A stretch of 21,421 nucleotides of DNA from a virus. The stretch covers positions 1 through 21,421 of the IMG/VR virus record IMGVR_UViG_3300033153_002141. The stretch is one strand, 5' to 3'. Below are positions 7,589 to 14,681 of this stretch, piece after piece. How positions within the stretch are numbered: the first letter of the stretch is position 1; each line of letters begins with the position of its first letter. The translations under genes were made by a program, and so were the position numbers. The notes below the pieces were generated by a model. It made no database searches, was not told the origin of the DNA, and worked only from the letters and a program-made list of their open reading frames with translations.

Positions 7589-7984
7589 TTAATAACCATA
7601 CTTCTGATGGTGTAGTCTGTGACAACACGCACAATACAATATACACTTCTCAGCTTCTTCTTTAATTACCTTGAAGGGGCGGCTCATAGCCAGTAGTTCT
7701 GATACTCCTGCTACCTTCTCTTCTGGGTTTATATGATGAAAGTCAAAGCATACCATATTATCTACAGTAGCTTCCTTAGCACATCCCTTACATTTATTTC
7801 CTAACATTTCTATTAGTTCTAACTGCATCCTTACTTGTCTTCTTTTTCTCTCTTGTCTTTTCCTTTTGTTTTCACAAGGCTTACAAGTAGCTCCTCTTCC
7901 TACACTTTTGGTTGCTGAGGTCATATAGACCCCGCATCCTGTGCAGAAGAGATTACTTTTACTACCATGGTTAGTGTTATTCAT
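7589..7984 (-). CDS. HNH endonuclease with N-terminal zinc ribbon
   Basis: This 131-residue protein has an N-terminal zinc-ribbon-like Cys set (C14-x2-C17, C34-x2-C37) and a very basic linker (residues 40-52, Lys/Arg rich). The HNH core follows: C65-x2-C68, DFHH (H83, H84), and C118-x2-C121 followed by HRLHH. The overall plan is the same as that of the HNH protein at 18385-18771. Such genes are usually free-standing homing endonucleases that spread between phages by cutting intron- or gene-less alleles. It occupies the slot between capsid and tail tubular A, with gaps of about 20 bases on either side, as an inserted gene would. Its activity and target are not visible. Confidence 0.9.
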   Translation of the reverse strand: MNNTNHGSKSNLFCTGCGVYMTSATKSVGRGATCKPCENKRKRQERKRRQVRMQLELIEMLGNKCKGCAKEATVDNMVCFDFHHINPEEKVAGVSELLAMSRPFKVIKEEAEKCILYCACCHRLHHQKYGY

Positions 7985-8005
7985 AATCTCATTCCTTCTT
8001 AGTTA

Positions 8006-8917
8006 CTATGTATCATCATTTATAACCACCATGCCCGTTGGATTAAGAGGTCCCATACCTAGAGCGTAAAATGAAGTTAACTGATAACCTAGTCTACGGA
8101 AGTCATAGTTAGACTCAGACTGAATGTCCATAGCCTTAACTACACCTGCTACATCTTTAGTGAACATTAACATAAGTAGTTTAGCATTAGTAGTAGTATC
8201 TAAGTGGTTAGTCCAACCAATAGAGAAACCTGCTACCTGTCTAATCATACCTGTATCAATACCACCATTATTAGAAGTAAAGTCTGCATTAACACCTCTA
8301 GTAGATTGTACAATGTTGTAGTAATCTTCTGGTGAAGTAATAACAGATGGTGTATCAGTTACATTCTTAACATTTAATGCTGCTTTAGAGTCATATAATG
8401 CTGTAATAAGAATATCACCTTTTGCTAGTGCTGTTGATGCTGCTGCATATCCTGTAGCTACAGTTGTAGTTGCTGCTACTTGTCCTGGTAGTGGTGTCAT
8501 TGCTGGAACATCATTACCAACTAGTTTGAATACATCCTTATCAATCTTAGTAGCTAGTACTTGTCCTGATTGAAATGCTAATTCCCCTCTTACTTCATAT
8601 TGAGCAAGTTTTTCATCTAGTGTATCTAGGAAGTGTGAGTGTACATATCTAGTACTTACTGTAATAGTTACCTCATCATTTGCCAGTACTTTAGAGATTA
8701 CCTCTTCACCTCTTACATGAGTCTGGATATCTCCCTCTGCTGCTTCACCTGTTACAATGAATTGTGCTGTCTTACCACCACTAATCTCTCTTGATTTGAT
8801 TAGTCCTAGTCCAATATTCTTCTCACGGAAGGCTTTGATTACCTCTCCTGTATATAGTTTTAATGCTGTGTCTCTTGTTGCATTCTTATTTGGTGTTTGT
8901 GCTACCATTGAAGCCAT
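8006..8917 (-). CDS. Major capsid protein (T7 gp10A-like)
   Basis: This 303-residue protein is similar to T7-like capsid proteins (gp10A, 345 residues) of the HK97 fold. Typical features are the N-terminal ALKLYTGEVIKAFREKNI, then SREISGGKTAQFIVTGEA, then THVRGEEV, matching the 'k.f.gevl.aF...ni......r.i..GksaqFp.iG...a..h..G..i' pattern at the start of this family. The C-terminal part has DIQSESNYDFRRLGYQLTSF and YALGMGPLNPTGMV, as expected ('e..y..r.....v.....G.g.LrPe'). It has a good AGGAGA site before the ATG, preceded by the longest non-coding gap in the window and a strong hairpin. No frameshifted 10B-like extension was seen. Confidence 0.95.
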   Translation of the reverse strand: MASMVAQTPNKNATRDTALKLYTGEVIKAFREKNIGLGLIKSREISGGKTAQFIVTGEAAEGDIQTHVRGEEVISKVLANDEVTITVSTRYVHSHFLDTLDEKLAQYEVRGELAFQSGQVLATKIDKDVFKLVGNDVPAMTPLPGQVAATTTVATGYAAASTALAKGDILITALYDSKAALNVKNVTDTPSVITSPEDYYNIVQSTRGVNADFTSNNGGIDTGMIRQVAGFSIGWTNHLDTTTNAKLLMLMFTKDVAGVVKAMDIQSESNYDFRRLGYQLTSFYALGMGPLNPTGMVVINDDT

Positions 8918-9050
8918 TATTATTTCTCCTGCCCTATTGGGACTTATGTATACTGTCTATTGTATATTTATTCTGTACTAATGTACTACTCTACTTAACA
9001 TGTCTGTTAGAGTTATCTTCTGTCACTATCCTTGAATAGCTTTATCAGGC

Positions 9051-9098
9051 TCAAGTGAAACCCTCTCAAAGGAGAGAAGGTGAGAGAGTCTCACTTGA
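9051..9098 (-). promoter_or_regulatory. 17-bp RNA hairpin upstream of the capsid gene
   Basis: Arms 9051-9067 and 9082-9098 pair over 17 consecutive positions, with two G-U pairs in the minus-strand RNA, around a 14-nt loop (9068-9081). In transcript order the arm TCAAGTGAGACTCTCTC comes first. No U-tract follows, so it is unlikely to be an ordinary terminator. It lies in the 203-base gap between scaffold and capsid, 134 bases before the capsid ATG. In T7 this region carries a phage promoter and RNase III sites lie between other genes. An mRNA processing or 5' stabilising element for the heavily expressed capsid message is my inference. The rest of 8918-9120 holds no ORF or clear promoter. 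Confidence 0.7.
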
Positions 9099-9120
9099 AC
9101 TTAATAGGGAGGCATAGGTA

Positions 9121-9918
9121 CTAACCTATTGCCCATCCTGTTGTATCTGTCTTTGCTAGTTTAGCTTCTACTGCCTTAGCAAAGGACTTGTGTGTTTTGT
9201 AGTCTTCACTACCTATATCTTTAAAGAAGTCTGCCTCAGATGTATACCCTTTGCCAGGGGTTACTTGTGGTGCATTAGTATGTAATGTAGTATCAGTAGT
9301 ATTACCTGCTTCATACTCAGCATACAATCCTTTTAACATAGCTTGTTGTGCTATCTTGCCTGAAGATGTCAGAGCTTTATTAAACTCTGCTAGTTCAGTT
9401 GCATCCTTGTTCTCATTAGCCCATCTAGTGACCTCTGTAAACTTCTCTACTCCACCTCCTAGTGTGTCAGTCATAGACTTAATAGCCTTATCCTTCTTAT
9501 ACTGTCTATACTCAATCTCTTCATCTACTTGCTCTTTAGTATAACCTTTTTCAGCAAGTTCTGTATAATCATCAGTAGATAATTCACCATTCTTATCAAG
9601 AGCATCAGCATACTTCTGAAATTCTCCTGCTTCTGGTGCCTTATCTTCTGTAGGAGCCTCTTCCTTCTCCTGTGTAGCTTCAGTATCACCCCCTTCCTCA
9701 GTCTCAGTTTTACCTTTGAACTTCTCCAATTCAAGATATGACTTAATTACTTCTTCAGTTGATTTACCTTTAAACTTATCAGGTACCTCAAAGTCTGGCG
9801 AGTCAGATGGTAGACTAGCCACCTCTTCTGCTTCACCTACTGGTGTCTCTAATGTTTCCTGTACCTCACTCTCTGATAGTACAGTTGATTGTTCTACAAT
9901 CTCTCCTTCTGCTCCCAT
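9121..9918 (-). CDS. Capsid assembly (scaffolding) protein, T7 gp9-like
   Basis: This 265-residue acidic protein lies just before the capsid gene; T7 gp9 is 307 residues. It contains VPDKFKGKSTEEVIKSYLELEK (about residues 45-66), the short motif most conserved in T7-like scaffolds, where a 'P.kFkGk..e...ksY.eLE' helix is followed by Glu-rich disordered sequence. The middle (70-100) is Glu/Thr/Ala rich. The later parts are predicted helical, ending with GYTSEADFFKDIGSEDYKTH and a short tail. Scaffolds guide shell assembly and leave before or during DNA packaging. It starts at 9918 by a TAATG overlap with the 55-residue gene upstream. The hairpin and gap before the capsid gene follow it. Confidence 0.92.
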   Translation of the reverse strand: MGAEGEIVEQSTVLSESEVQETLETPVGEAEEVASLPSDSPDFEVPDKFKGKSTEEVIKSYLELEKFKGKTETEEGGDTEATQEKEEAPTEDKAPEAGEFQKYADALDKNGELSTDDYTELAEKGYTKEQVDEEIEYRQYKKDKAIKSMTDTLGGGVEKFTEVTRWANENKDATELAEFNKALTSSGKIAQQAMLKGLYAEYEAGNTTDTTLHTNAPQVTPGKGYTSEADFFKDIGSEDYKTHKSFAKAVEAKLAKTDTTGWAIG

Positions 9919-10085
9919 TATCCTTTCTCTCCTCCATACTTATTGTACTCATCCCAAGAGTTAAAATCATACCTATACTTCTTAGGTACCTTCTCTACTA
10001 CCTCTGGCAACTTACCTGCTTCTGTCTCTACTACTGTTAGTCTAGCTGCCTTCTCTGCTCTCTGTGCCTTCGTCAATCCTGCCAT
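9918..10085 (-). CDS. Small 55-residue protein between portal and scaffold
   Basis: Reading the minus strand from the ATG at 10085 gives MAGLTKAQRAEKAARL at the start and RYDFNSWDEYNKYGGEKG at the end, then TAA. The stop shares its A with the scaffold ATG (TAATG at 9918). An AAAGGAGAG site precedes the start, inside the end of the portal gene. The tight fit between two structural genes and the strong ribosome site argue that it is real. The N-terminal half is basic and helical; the C-terminal half is aromatic. I do not recognise the family. A small virion or head-assembly protein is possible from context only. Confidence 0.8.
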   Translation of the reverse strand: MAGLTKAQRAEKAARLTVVETEAGKLPEVVEKVPKKYRYDFNSWDEYNKYGGEKG

Positions 10086-10088
10086 CTA

Positions 10089-11633
10089 TTACTCTCCTTT
10101 GTTGTTATCTATAGCCATCTGCCCATTCACTTCTTGTTCTTGTTGTGCTTGTTGCATCTGCATTTGTTGTTGTTCTTCTGCTTGTATCTGTTCTTGAGAC
10201 TTTACTATATCCTTTGGGCTCATACCAAGTGATGTAGCTATCTGTGATAAGTAAGCAGGTACATTTAAGTACTTAGCTATTACTTCAGGTCCTAACTGTG
10301 CTACTGACTGTAACATAGTATTAAGGTTCTGGAAGTCTCTCTCCCTAGATATAGCACTAATACCAGTTGTTACACTAGGTATAGTAAACTTTAATACATC
10401 AGGGTTTAACTCTTGTAATATAAGATGTATCATAGGAGTTTGAAACTCACTAGCTAATACACTAAATACACCACCTAATGTAGCTTCTAGTTCTGCTGCT
10501 GTAGCTCTTACCTCTGTAGCTGTAGTTCTTTCAGAGTCTCTTACCTGTCCTGATAACATCAAGAAGGCTCTACTAAGTCTCTGCTCTAACTGAGCTATAA
10601 GGTTTAGAGGTACTTGTAAGTCTGCTCCTTTATCTATCTGTAAAGTAGTTACCTCTCTCTCAAGGTCACCCATAACAAACTCACCATTCTCTGCATTGTT
10701 CAAGTCCTCTACTTGTAATGTACTACCTGGCTTTAATCCAAATAGATGCATAGCTGAGATACCTGCTCCCTCTACAATAGTTTGGGTAAGTCCTTCTAAG
10801 CTTCTTAAGTCACCTAGGTACTGAGATACTATACCTCTACCATATGACTCATTGTTTACAGTAGACCATCTTAAAGTAATATAAGGAAGTTTATCCTCAG
10901 TATAACTCTTCTCTGTGCCTTCTATAATAATACCATTAATCTCTTGAAAGACTTTGTACTTATTAGTACCCTCTCTAACAATCATAGTATATACTTCTAC
11001 TTGTCTTACTTCTTTACCATCACCACCTTGTACAGTAGTAGTCTCTTCTGCTTCTGCTAAAGTATCTTGTACCTTCTTAGGTAAAGCCTTTAAAGCTATT
11101 GTCTCTTTAATACAAGATGTCAGTACATTACCTACATAGTCTCTCTGTACTACATATTGGTAAGGACTAAACACTTTGAAAGAACCACCAGGTATCTTAT
11201 ATAACATAACATTACCAGTTATAATTAGAAGCTTAATAGCCTCATATATAGGTACCCTTAATGCCTTCTGATTTATATACTCTATTACATCCTGTTCTAC
11301 TTGAGCTAACTCAGAGTCTAGTTGTTTCATATCCTCTTCTTTAATATCTTTAACCTTCTCACTATCTGGGAGTAGTCTAAAGAATACACCAGTAGGAGGT
11401 ACCAAAGCTAATAGTAACTTAGAAGCCAATGTATTAACTGCATTAGGTCCTATACTATTAAAAGGTGTAGGCATTATTGCCCCCTCATCTTGGTCCTCTA
11501 CTGGAAATACATAAGGAAGTGTAAGTTGTGAGGCATCTCTCCATTCTTGTTCTAAACTATCTCTTATTGTTTCATTAGCAATATACCAATCCTTAGCTAG
11601 TCCATACTTTTCATGTAAGGTGCCTTCTTTCAT
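10089..11633 (-). CDS. Portal protein (T7 gp8-like head-tail connector)
   Basis: This 514-residue protein matches T7 gp8 (536) in size and layout. Hallmarks are the N-terminal LEQEWRDASQLTLPYVFP, then NSIGPNAVNTLASKLLLALVPP (residues about 60-82), which is the most recognisable head-tail connector motif ('G..a.n.LaskL...LfPp..pfF.L'), followed by FFRLL. The centre carries LPYITLRWSTVNNESYGRG, another family motif (W....ge.YGrg). The C-terminal region is helical, and the last 30 residues are Gln-rich (QEQIQAEEQQQMQMQQAQQ). Twelve copies form the DNA-packaging vertex. It starts at 11633 by TAATG overlap with the 78-residue gene and is followed closely by the 55-residue gene. Confidence 0.95.
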   Translation of the reverse strand: MKEGTLHEKYGLAKDWYIANETIRDSLEQEWRDASQLTLPYVFPVEDQDEGAIMPTPFNSIGPNAVNTLASKLLLALVPPTGVFFRLLPDSEKVKDIKEEDMKQLDSELAQVEQDVIEYINQKALRVPIYEAIKLLIITGNVMLYKIPGGSFKVFSPYQYVVQRDYVGNVLTSCIKETIALKALPKKVQDTLAEAEETTTVQGGDGKEVRQVEVYTMIVREGTNKYKVFQEINGIIIEGTEKSYTEDKLPYITLRWSTVNNESYGRGIVSQYLGDLRSLEGLTQTIVEGAGISAMHLFGLKPGSTLQVEDLNNAENGEFVMGDLEREVTTLQIDKGADLQVPLNLIAQLEQRLSRAFLMLSGQVRDSERTTATEVRATAAELEATLGGVFSVLASEFQTPMIHLILQELNPDVLKFTIPSVTTGISAISRERDFQNLNTMLQSVAQLGPEVIAKYLNVPAYLSQIATSLGMSPKDIVKSQEQIQAEEQQQMQMQQAQQEQEVNGQMAIDNNKGE

Positions 11634-11869
11634 TATATCTGTACTCCTGTCCCTTGTGCTGTATCTGTAGATGTAGTACTAGTATCAGCTTCTAAAGGAA
11701 TTCTTAATCCCCTTGTTCCTAGCTTCTTCTTAGCTACCATCTTTTCCTCACTATTCTCAGGCTCGTCAAACTCAGTCTCTTGAGCACTTAACTGGCTACC
11801 AACTGCTGTGTTAGTTATAATATCCTTTGGTGTCTCTGCTGCTACACTTCCACTCTTACCTCCACCCAT
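11633..11869 (-). CDS. Conserved small phage protein upstream of portal
   Basis: This 78-residue protein begins MGGGKSGSVAAETP and ends with KKKLGTRGLRIPL, then a Thr/Ser-rich tail TGVQI. Small proteins that start with MGG(G) and carry a 'k.lGt.gLrIpl' segment near a Gly-x-x-(I/L) end are frequent next to portal genes of podoviruses in my memory, with no defined function. It abuts the preceding gene (TAG then ATG, no gap) and leads into portal by TAATG. The composition is disordered apart from the basic segment around residues 45-58. A minor head component or packaging accessory is an inference from position. Confidence 0.75.
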   Translation of the reverse strand: MGGGKSGSVAAETPKDIITNTAVGSQLSAQETEFDEPENSEEKMVAKKKLGTRGLRIPLEADTSTTSTDTAQGTGVQI

Positions 11870-12052
11870 CTATTTAATCTCCTGTTCTTGTTCTTGAATT
11901 ATGTTTAACTTTAACTTAAGCTTCTCTATTAGTAGTTGTTGTCCCACTAGTATACCTAAGTCAAAGTCTCCTGTCTTACCTAATGGTAGTCTATTTGGAA
12001 AAGCCTCCTCTAAGTACTGCATTATGTATGCACTATCATTGCTCTTCTTCAT
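11870..12052 (-). CDS. Small hypothetical protein, 60 residues
   Basis: This short protein (MKKSNDSAYIMQYLEEAFPN...) has a likely helical C-terminus rich in Leu, Lys, Gln and Glu (LLIEKLKLKLNIIQEQEQEI), which suggests a coiled coil. It overlaps the end of the upstream gene by 17 bases and abuts the next. A GGAG sequence lies about six bases before its ATG, inside the upstream gene. I do not recognise the family. It belongs to the small-gene cluster in front of portal, a slot that in T7 (genes 6.5 to 7.3) holds minor and host-range virion proteins. Confidence 0.7.
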   Translation of the reverse strand: MKKSNDSAYIMQYLEEAFPNRLPLGKTGDFDLGILVGQQLLIEKLKLKLNIIQEQEQEIK

Positions 12053-12347
12053 TTATAATCTCCTCCTCTGCTATCTCATTATCAAGCATTGGAAATAAAC
12101 TGTTATCAAATATATAACTTGGTGGTTTAGAATCTTCTGGCAAGGTGTCTTTATTCTTAGCAATAAGATAAGCTCCTACTACCCCTAACACCATCTCTAA
12201 ATCAGCCTTATTCTCTGTTATCACACCTGCTTCACCTAGTCTCTCACACACCTCAGTTAGTACATCTTCTAGTACCTCACCTCTTGTTGCATAAGTTAGG
12301 TCCTCTGTTACATACTTACTTAACCCTTCACTTACATTATTAATCAT
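12036..12347 (-). CDS. Hypothetical protein, first gene of the structural block
   Basis: This is a 103-residue acidic, mostly helical protein starting MINNVSEGLSKYV. The frame is open to 12389, but the ATG at 12347 has an AGGAG site seven or eight bases upstream, whereas the 12389 codon lies within a palindrome and has none, so 12347 is preferred. The sequence from about 45 to 80 includes ENKADLEMVLGVVGAYLIAKN, a hydrophobic helix that may be buried rather than membrane-spanning. The C-terminus is Glu rich. No family recognised. It is the first gene after the intermodule gap, so it probably shares the transcript with portal and later genes. Confidence 0.75.
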   Translation of the reverse strand: MINNVSEGLSKYVTEDLTYATRGEVLEDVLTEVCERLGEAGVITENKADLEMVLGVVGAYLIAKNKDTLPEDSKPPSYIFDNSLFPMLDNEIAEEEIINEEEQ

Positions 12348-12381
12348 ATCATCTCTCCTCACTTTTATGATAGAGGTATAC

Positions 12382-12400
12382 TTAATCACTAACTGATTAA
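12382..12400. promoter_or_regulatory. Perfect inverted repeat TTAATCA-N5-TGATTAA
   Basis: Seven-base arms TTAATCA (12382-12388) and TGATTAA (12394-12400) flank a five-base spacer. The element lies 35 bases before the preferred start of the first structural-block gene, in the 133-base gap 12348-12480. The form suits a dimeric DNA-binding protein site. It could also be chance, because the region is very AT-rich. The surrounding gap shows no strong sigma-70 promoter. Confidence 0.4.
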
Positions 12401-12436
12401 ACTGCTATTTCTATATGCATAGTATTAGCTGTATAT

Positions 12437-12460
12437 CCCCTTCACCTTTAGGTAAAGAAG
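12437..12460 (-). other. Weak stem-loop after nrdG
   Basis: In the minus-strand RNA the arm CUUCUUUACC (12460-12451) pairs with GGUGAAGGGG (12446-12437) around a UAAA loop: ten consecutive pairs, three of them G-U. It lies 21 bases after the nrdG stop, at the border of the replication and structural blocks. There is no U-tract, so it is not a standard terminator. RNA processing or partial attenuation is possible. Confidence 0.35.
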
Positions 12461-12480
12461 TAGACTTCCTACATTATGGG

Positions 12481-12897
12481 CTACAATCTAATAAATCTTT
12501 GGTTAGTTCCTTCTGTTCCTAATCCTCCTAACTCTTCTATATAAGGACCTGTCTTGATGAAGTCTAGGTAGTACACAAGTTCAGAATTAATCTCCTTCAA
12601 CTCATATCCTGTATATAGGCATAGCTTAAGTCCTTTATCTTTAATGTAATCACATAAAGTTATTAGTCCATTAGCTTCCCACTCACCACCATAGAATAGT
12701 ATGCAAGTTACATGCTTATGTTTAAGTAGTAGTTTATCTATCTCACATACAGTTAAGTATTTACCTAACTCTGGGTTCCAAGTCTGGGCTGAGTGACAAC
12801 CATCACATCTTAAAGGACATCCTGATACAGAGATAGCCAGGCTTATCTCACCTGGTACCTCTTGTAATACTATACTTGCTTCACTATACTTTAGCAT
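12481..12897 (-). CDS. nrdG: Anaerobic ribonucleotide reductase activating enzyme (radical SAM)
   Basis: This 138-residue protein has the radical-SAM cluster motif C27-x3-C31-x2-C34 in SGCPLRCDGCHSAQTW, the characteristic NrdG form with HS..W after the third Cys. FYGGEWE corresponds to the glycine-rich SAM-binding strand (usually GGEP or similar). It would use a [4Fe-4S] cluster and S-adenosylmethionine to place the glycyl radical on NrdD. The length fits phage NrdG (T4 NrdG is about 156). It overlaps the end of nrdD by 14 bases, so the two are almost certainly co-expressed. It is the last gene of the replication and nucleotide block. Confidence 0.95.
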   Translation of the reverse strand: MLKYSEASIVLQEVPGEISLAISVSGCPLRCDGCHSAQTWNPELGKYLTVCEIDKLLLKHKHVTCILFYGGEWEANGLITLCDYIKDKGLKLCLYTGYELKEINSELVYYLDFIKTGPYIEELGGLGTEGTNQRFIRL

Positions 12898-14665
12898 AAT
12901 CTCTTATACCTTCTTCCACTCTTCTCTCTGCCGAGAAGCTCTTAACCTTCTTAAGGTAGCCTATTACCCTAGTAGCCCAAGATATGTCCTTAGAACCACA
13001 CTCAGTACACTCATACTTAGTCTGTTTATTTACATAGCCACAGTCTTCACAAATTGTTACCTTGATATTGAAACAGAAGTATTCACATCCCTCTAATACT
13101 GCTACATCTAGTAACTTCATAAAGCCTTCCTTAGTAGGATACTCTTCTAGGTTACAATGATATGCTGAACCTCCATCTAAGAACTCACTAGTGTCCTTAC
13201 CATGTAGTGCAAACTTCTCTAGGATATCTACTTCATCACTCTCTACAATATATAGATAACTATTGTAACAGTCTCTAGGTACTATATACCCATCTGCTCT
13301 ATCCCACTTAGCGTTCTTAACTCCTAGGTTCTCAGCAGGTACAAACTCTGTATTAAACTTAGCTCCATATTCCTTACTAGCTATCTTGTTACCTTCTGAG
13401 ATAATCTGTAGTAAGTCTCTTACCCAAGTAGTATATTCTGTATTATTACTAATCTCATAGCCTAAGTACTCTGCTGCTTCTACTATACCATTCACTCCAA
13501 TAGTTAGGTATTGCTTCTCTGTAGTGATGTATCCTTCTGAGTATACAGGTAACATTCCTGCCTCAATATAGTCATCAAATAAATCCTTAAATGCTAACTG
13601 ATACTTTCTTACCTTCTCAGATTCCTCTCCTACATCTCTACCATCTTGTATCATTCTATTCATATTCATAGTAATAACATTCATTGAACCTGTAGCTACA
13701 CCACCTGCTCCTAGTGAATATGAGAACTCATTGATACTATCTGATATATCATTCTTCAATCTACAGCAAGAGCTTAATGCATGTGCTGATTCATTAGTGA
13801 ATGTAAAGAATGAATTACCTTCTGCATACTCTCCTGCTATGAACTCTTGGTATTCTTTATCTACAAATGTCTCTCCATCATTAAGTGATGCTGAAGTTAC
13901 AACAGGGAATGTAAGTAGTGCTTGTTCTCTCTCCTTATTAAACCACTTCATAAAGAACTTCTGTAGTTTATGTAGGCTATCATAAGTAGGTACATCACCA
14001 TCAGGGTATACAAAGTTATCAAACATAGCCTCAAAGTAAGGCTTATCATATATACTAATGTTCCAGAATACTGATTGAAACCCTCTAGCTGATGCTGGTT
14101 GGTTCAATGCAAATACTGTATGCTGTAACTGATTAGCTATAATATTTGTATGTGTCTCTAGGTAGTTATCACCATAATCCTTTCTAGCAAAGTGGTCAAA
14201 ATACATCAACCATTCTACTGTAGCTACTGCCCCTGCAAACTGTGCAGAGATAGCAAAGACTAAATTAATGAAGCCACCATTGAAAGAGGCTAGGTGCTTA
14301 GGTGCCGCTGAGTCACCTCCAAATCCTTTAAGTCCATCTAATAGGAATGGGTATAGGCTTACTGATACACAGTATGGATTAAGGCTTGTCTCATCATGTA
14401 CATAAATCTCATGTGCTTCTACCTGTCTTTCATACTCCTCAGCTAATTCCTCTCCATGTCTTGCTGTAATTCTTTCTTTAATTAGAGACCTGTTTACTTG
14501 GATGTTAATATCCTTGTTAATTTCTGCCCCCATTGTAGCAATGTTATGTGAAGATACATTAGCATTTGCATCTAACTTACTCCCATCTGCTCCATTCTCT
14601 GCTCCTATATATGCCTTAATAAAATTCTTCTTTGCCTCTACTTGTGCCCCTGTTAATCTAATCAT
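12884..14665 (-). CDS. nrdD: Anaerobic (class III) ribonucleoside-triphosphate reductase
   Basis: This 593-residue enzyme reduces ribonucleoside triphosphates to deoxy forms using a glycyl radical, in the absence of oxygen. Visible key sites are C99 in HDETSLNPYC, C300-C301 in ESAHALSSCCRL (thiyl radical region, like T4 C290), a C-terminal zinc site C539-x2-C542 and C553-x2-C556, and the glycyl radical G569 in RVIGYL (usual form RVxGYL). The size is close to T4 NrdD (605), and the N-terminal ATP-cone of the bacterial enzymes appears to be absent, which would remove dATP feedback. That suits a phage making DNA quickly. The start at 14665 has AAAGGA upstream. It follows the Cas4-like nuclease gene after 16 bases and overlaps nrdG. 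Confidence 0.97.
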   Translation of the reverse strand: MIRLTGAQVEAKKNFIKAYIGAENGADGSKLDANANVSSHNIATMGAEINKDINIQVNRSLIKERITARHGEELAEEYERQVEAHEIYVHDETSLNPYCVSVSLYPFLLDGLKGFGGDSAAPKHLASFNGGFINLVFAISAQFAGAVATVEWLMYFDHFARKDYGDNYLETHTNIIANQLQHTVFALNQPASARGFQSVFWNISIYDKPYFEAMFDNFVYPDGDVPTYDSLHKLQKFFMKWFNKEREQALLTFPVVTSASLNDGETFVDKEYQEFIAGEYAEGNSFFTFTNESAHALSSCCRLKNDISDSINEFSYSLGAGGVATGSMNVITMNMNRMIQDGRDVGEESEKVRKYQLAFKDLFDDYIEAGMLPVYSEGYITTEKQYLTIGVNGIVEAAEYLGYEISNNTEYTTWVRDLLQIISEGNKIASKEYGAKFNTEFVPAENLGVKNAKWDRADGYIVPRDCYNSYLYIVESDEVDILEKFALHGKDTSEFLDGGSAYHCNLEEYPTKEGFMKLLDVAVLEGCEYFCFNIKVTICEDCGYVNKQTKYECTECGSKDISWATRVIGYLKKVKSFSAERRVEEGIRDYAKV

Positions 14666-14681
14666 TCCTTAATATCCTTTC

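Noticed and set aside
9051-9098. Hairpin as an intrinsic terminator
   Set aside because: No run of T follows the stem on either strand.
12348-12389. Upstream extension of the 12036-12347 gene to 12389
   Set aside because: The extended start sits inside the inverted repeat without a Shine-Dalgarno site, whereas the internal ATG at 12347 has AGGAG at a good distance.
12411-12427. T7-promoter-like sequence TAATAC-N6-TATAG
   Set aside because: The T7 promoter has seven bases between these blocks, not six. I found no second good copy in the other gaps, and no phage RNA polymerase gene is seen in the window. AT-rich DNA gives such matches by chance.
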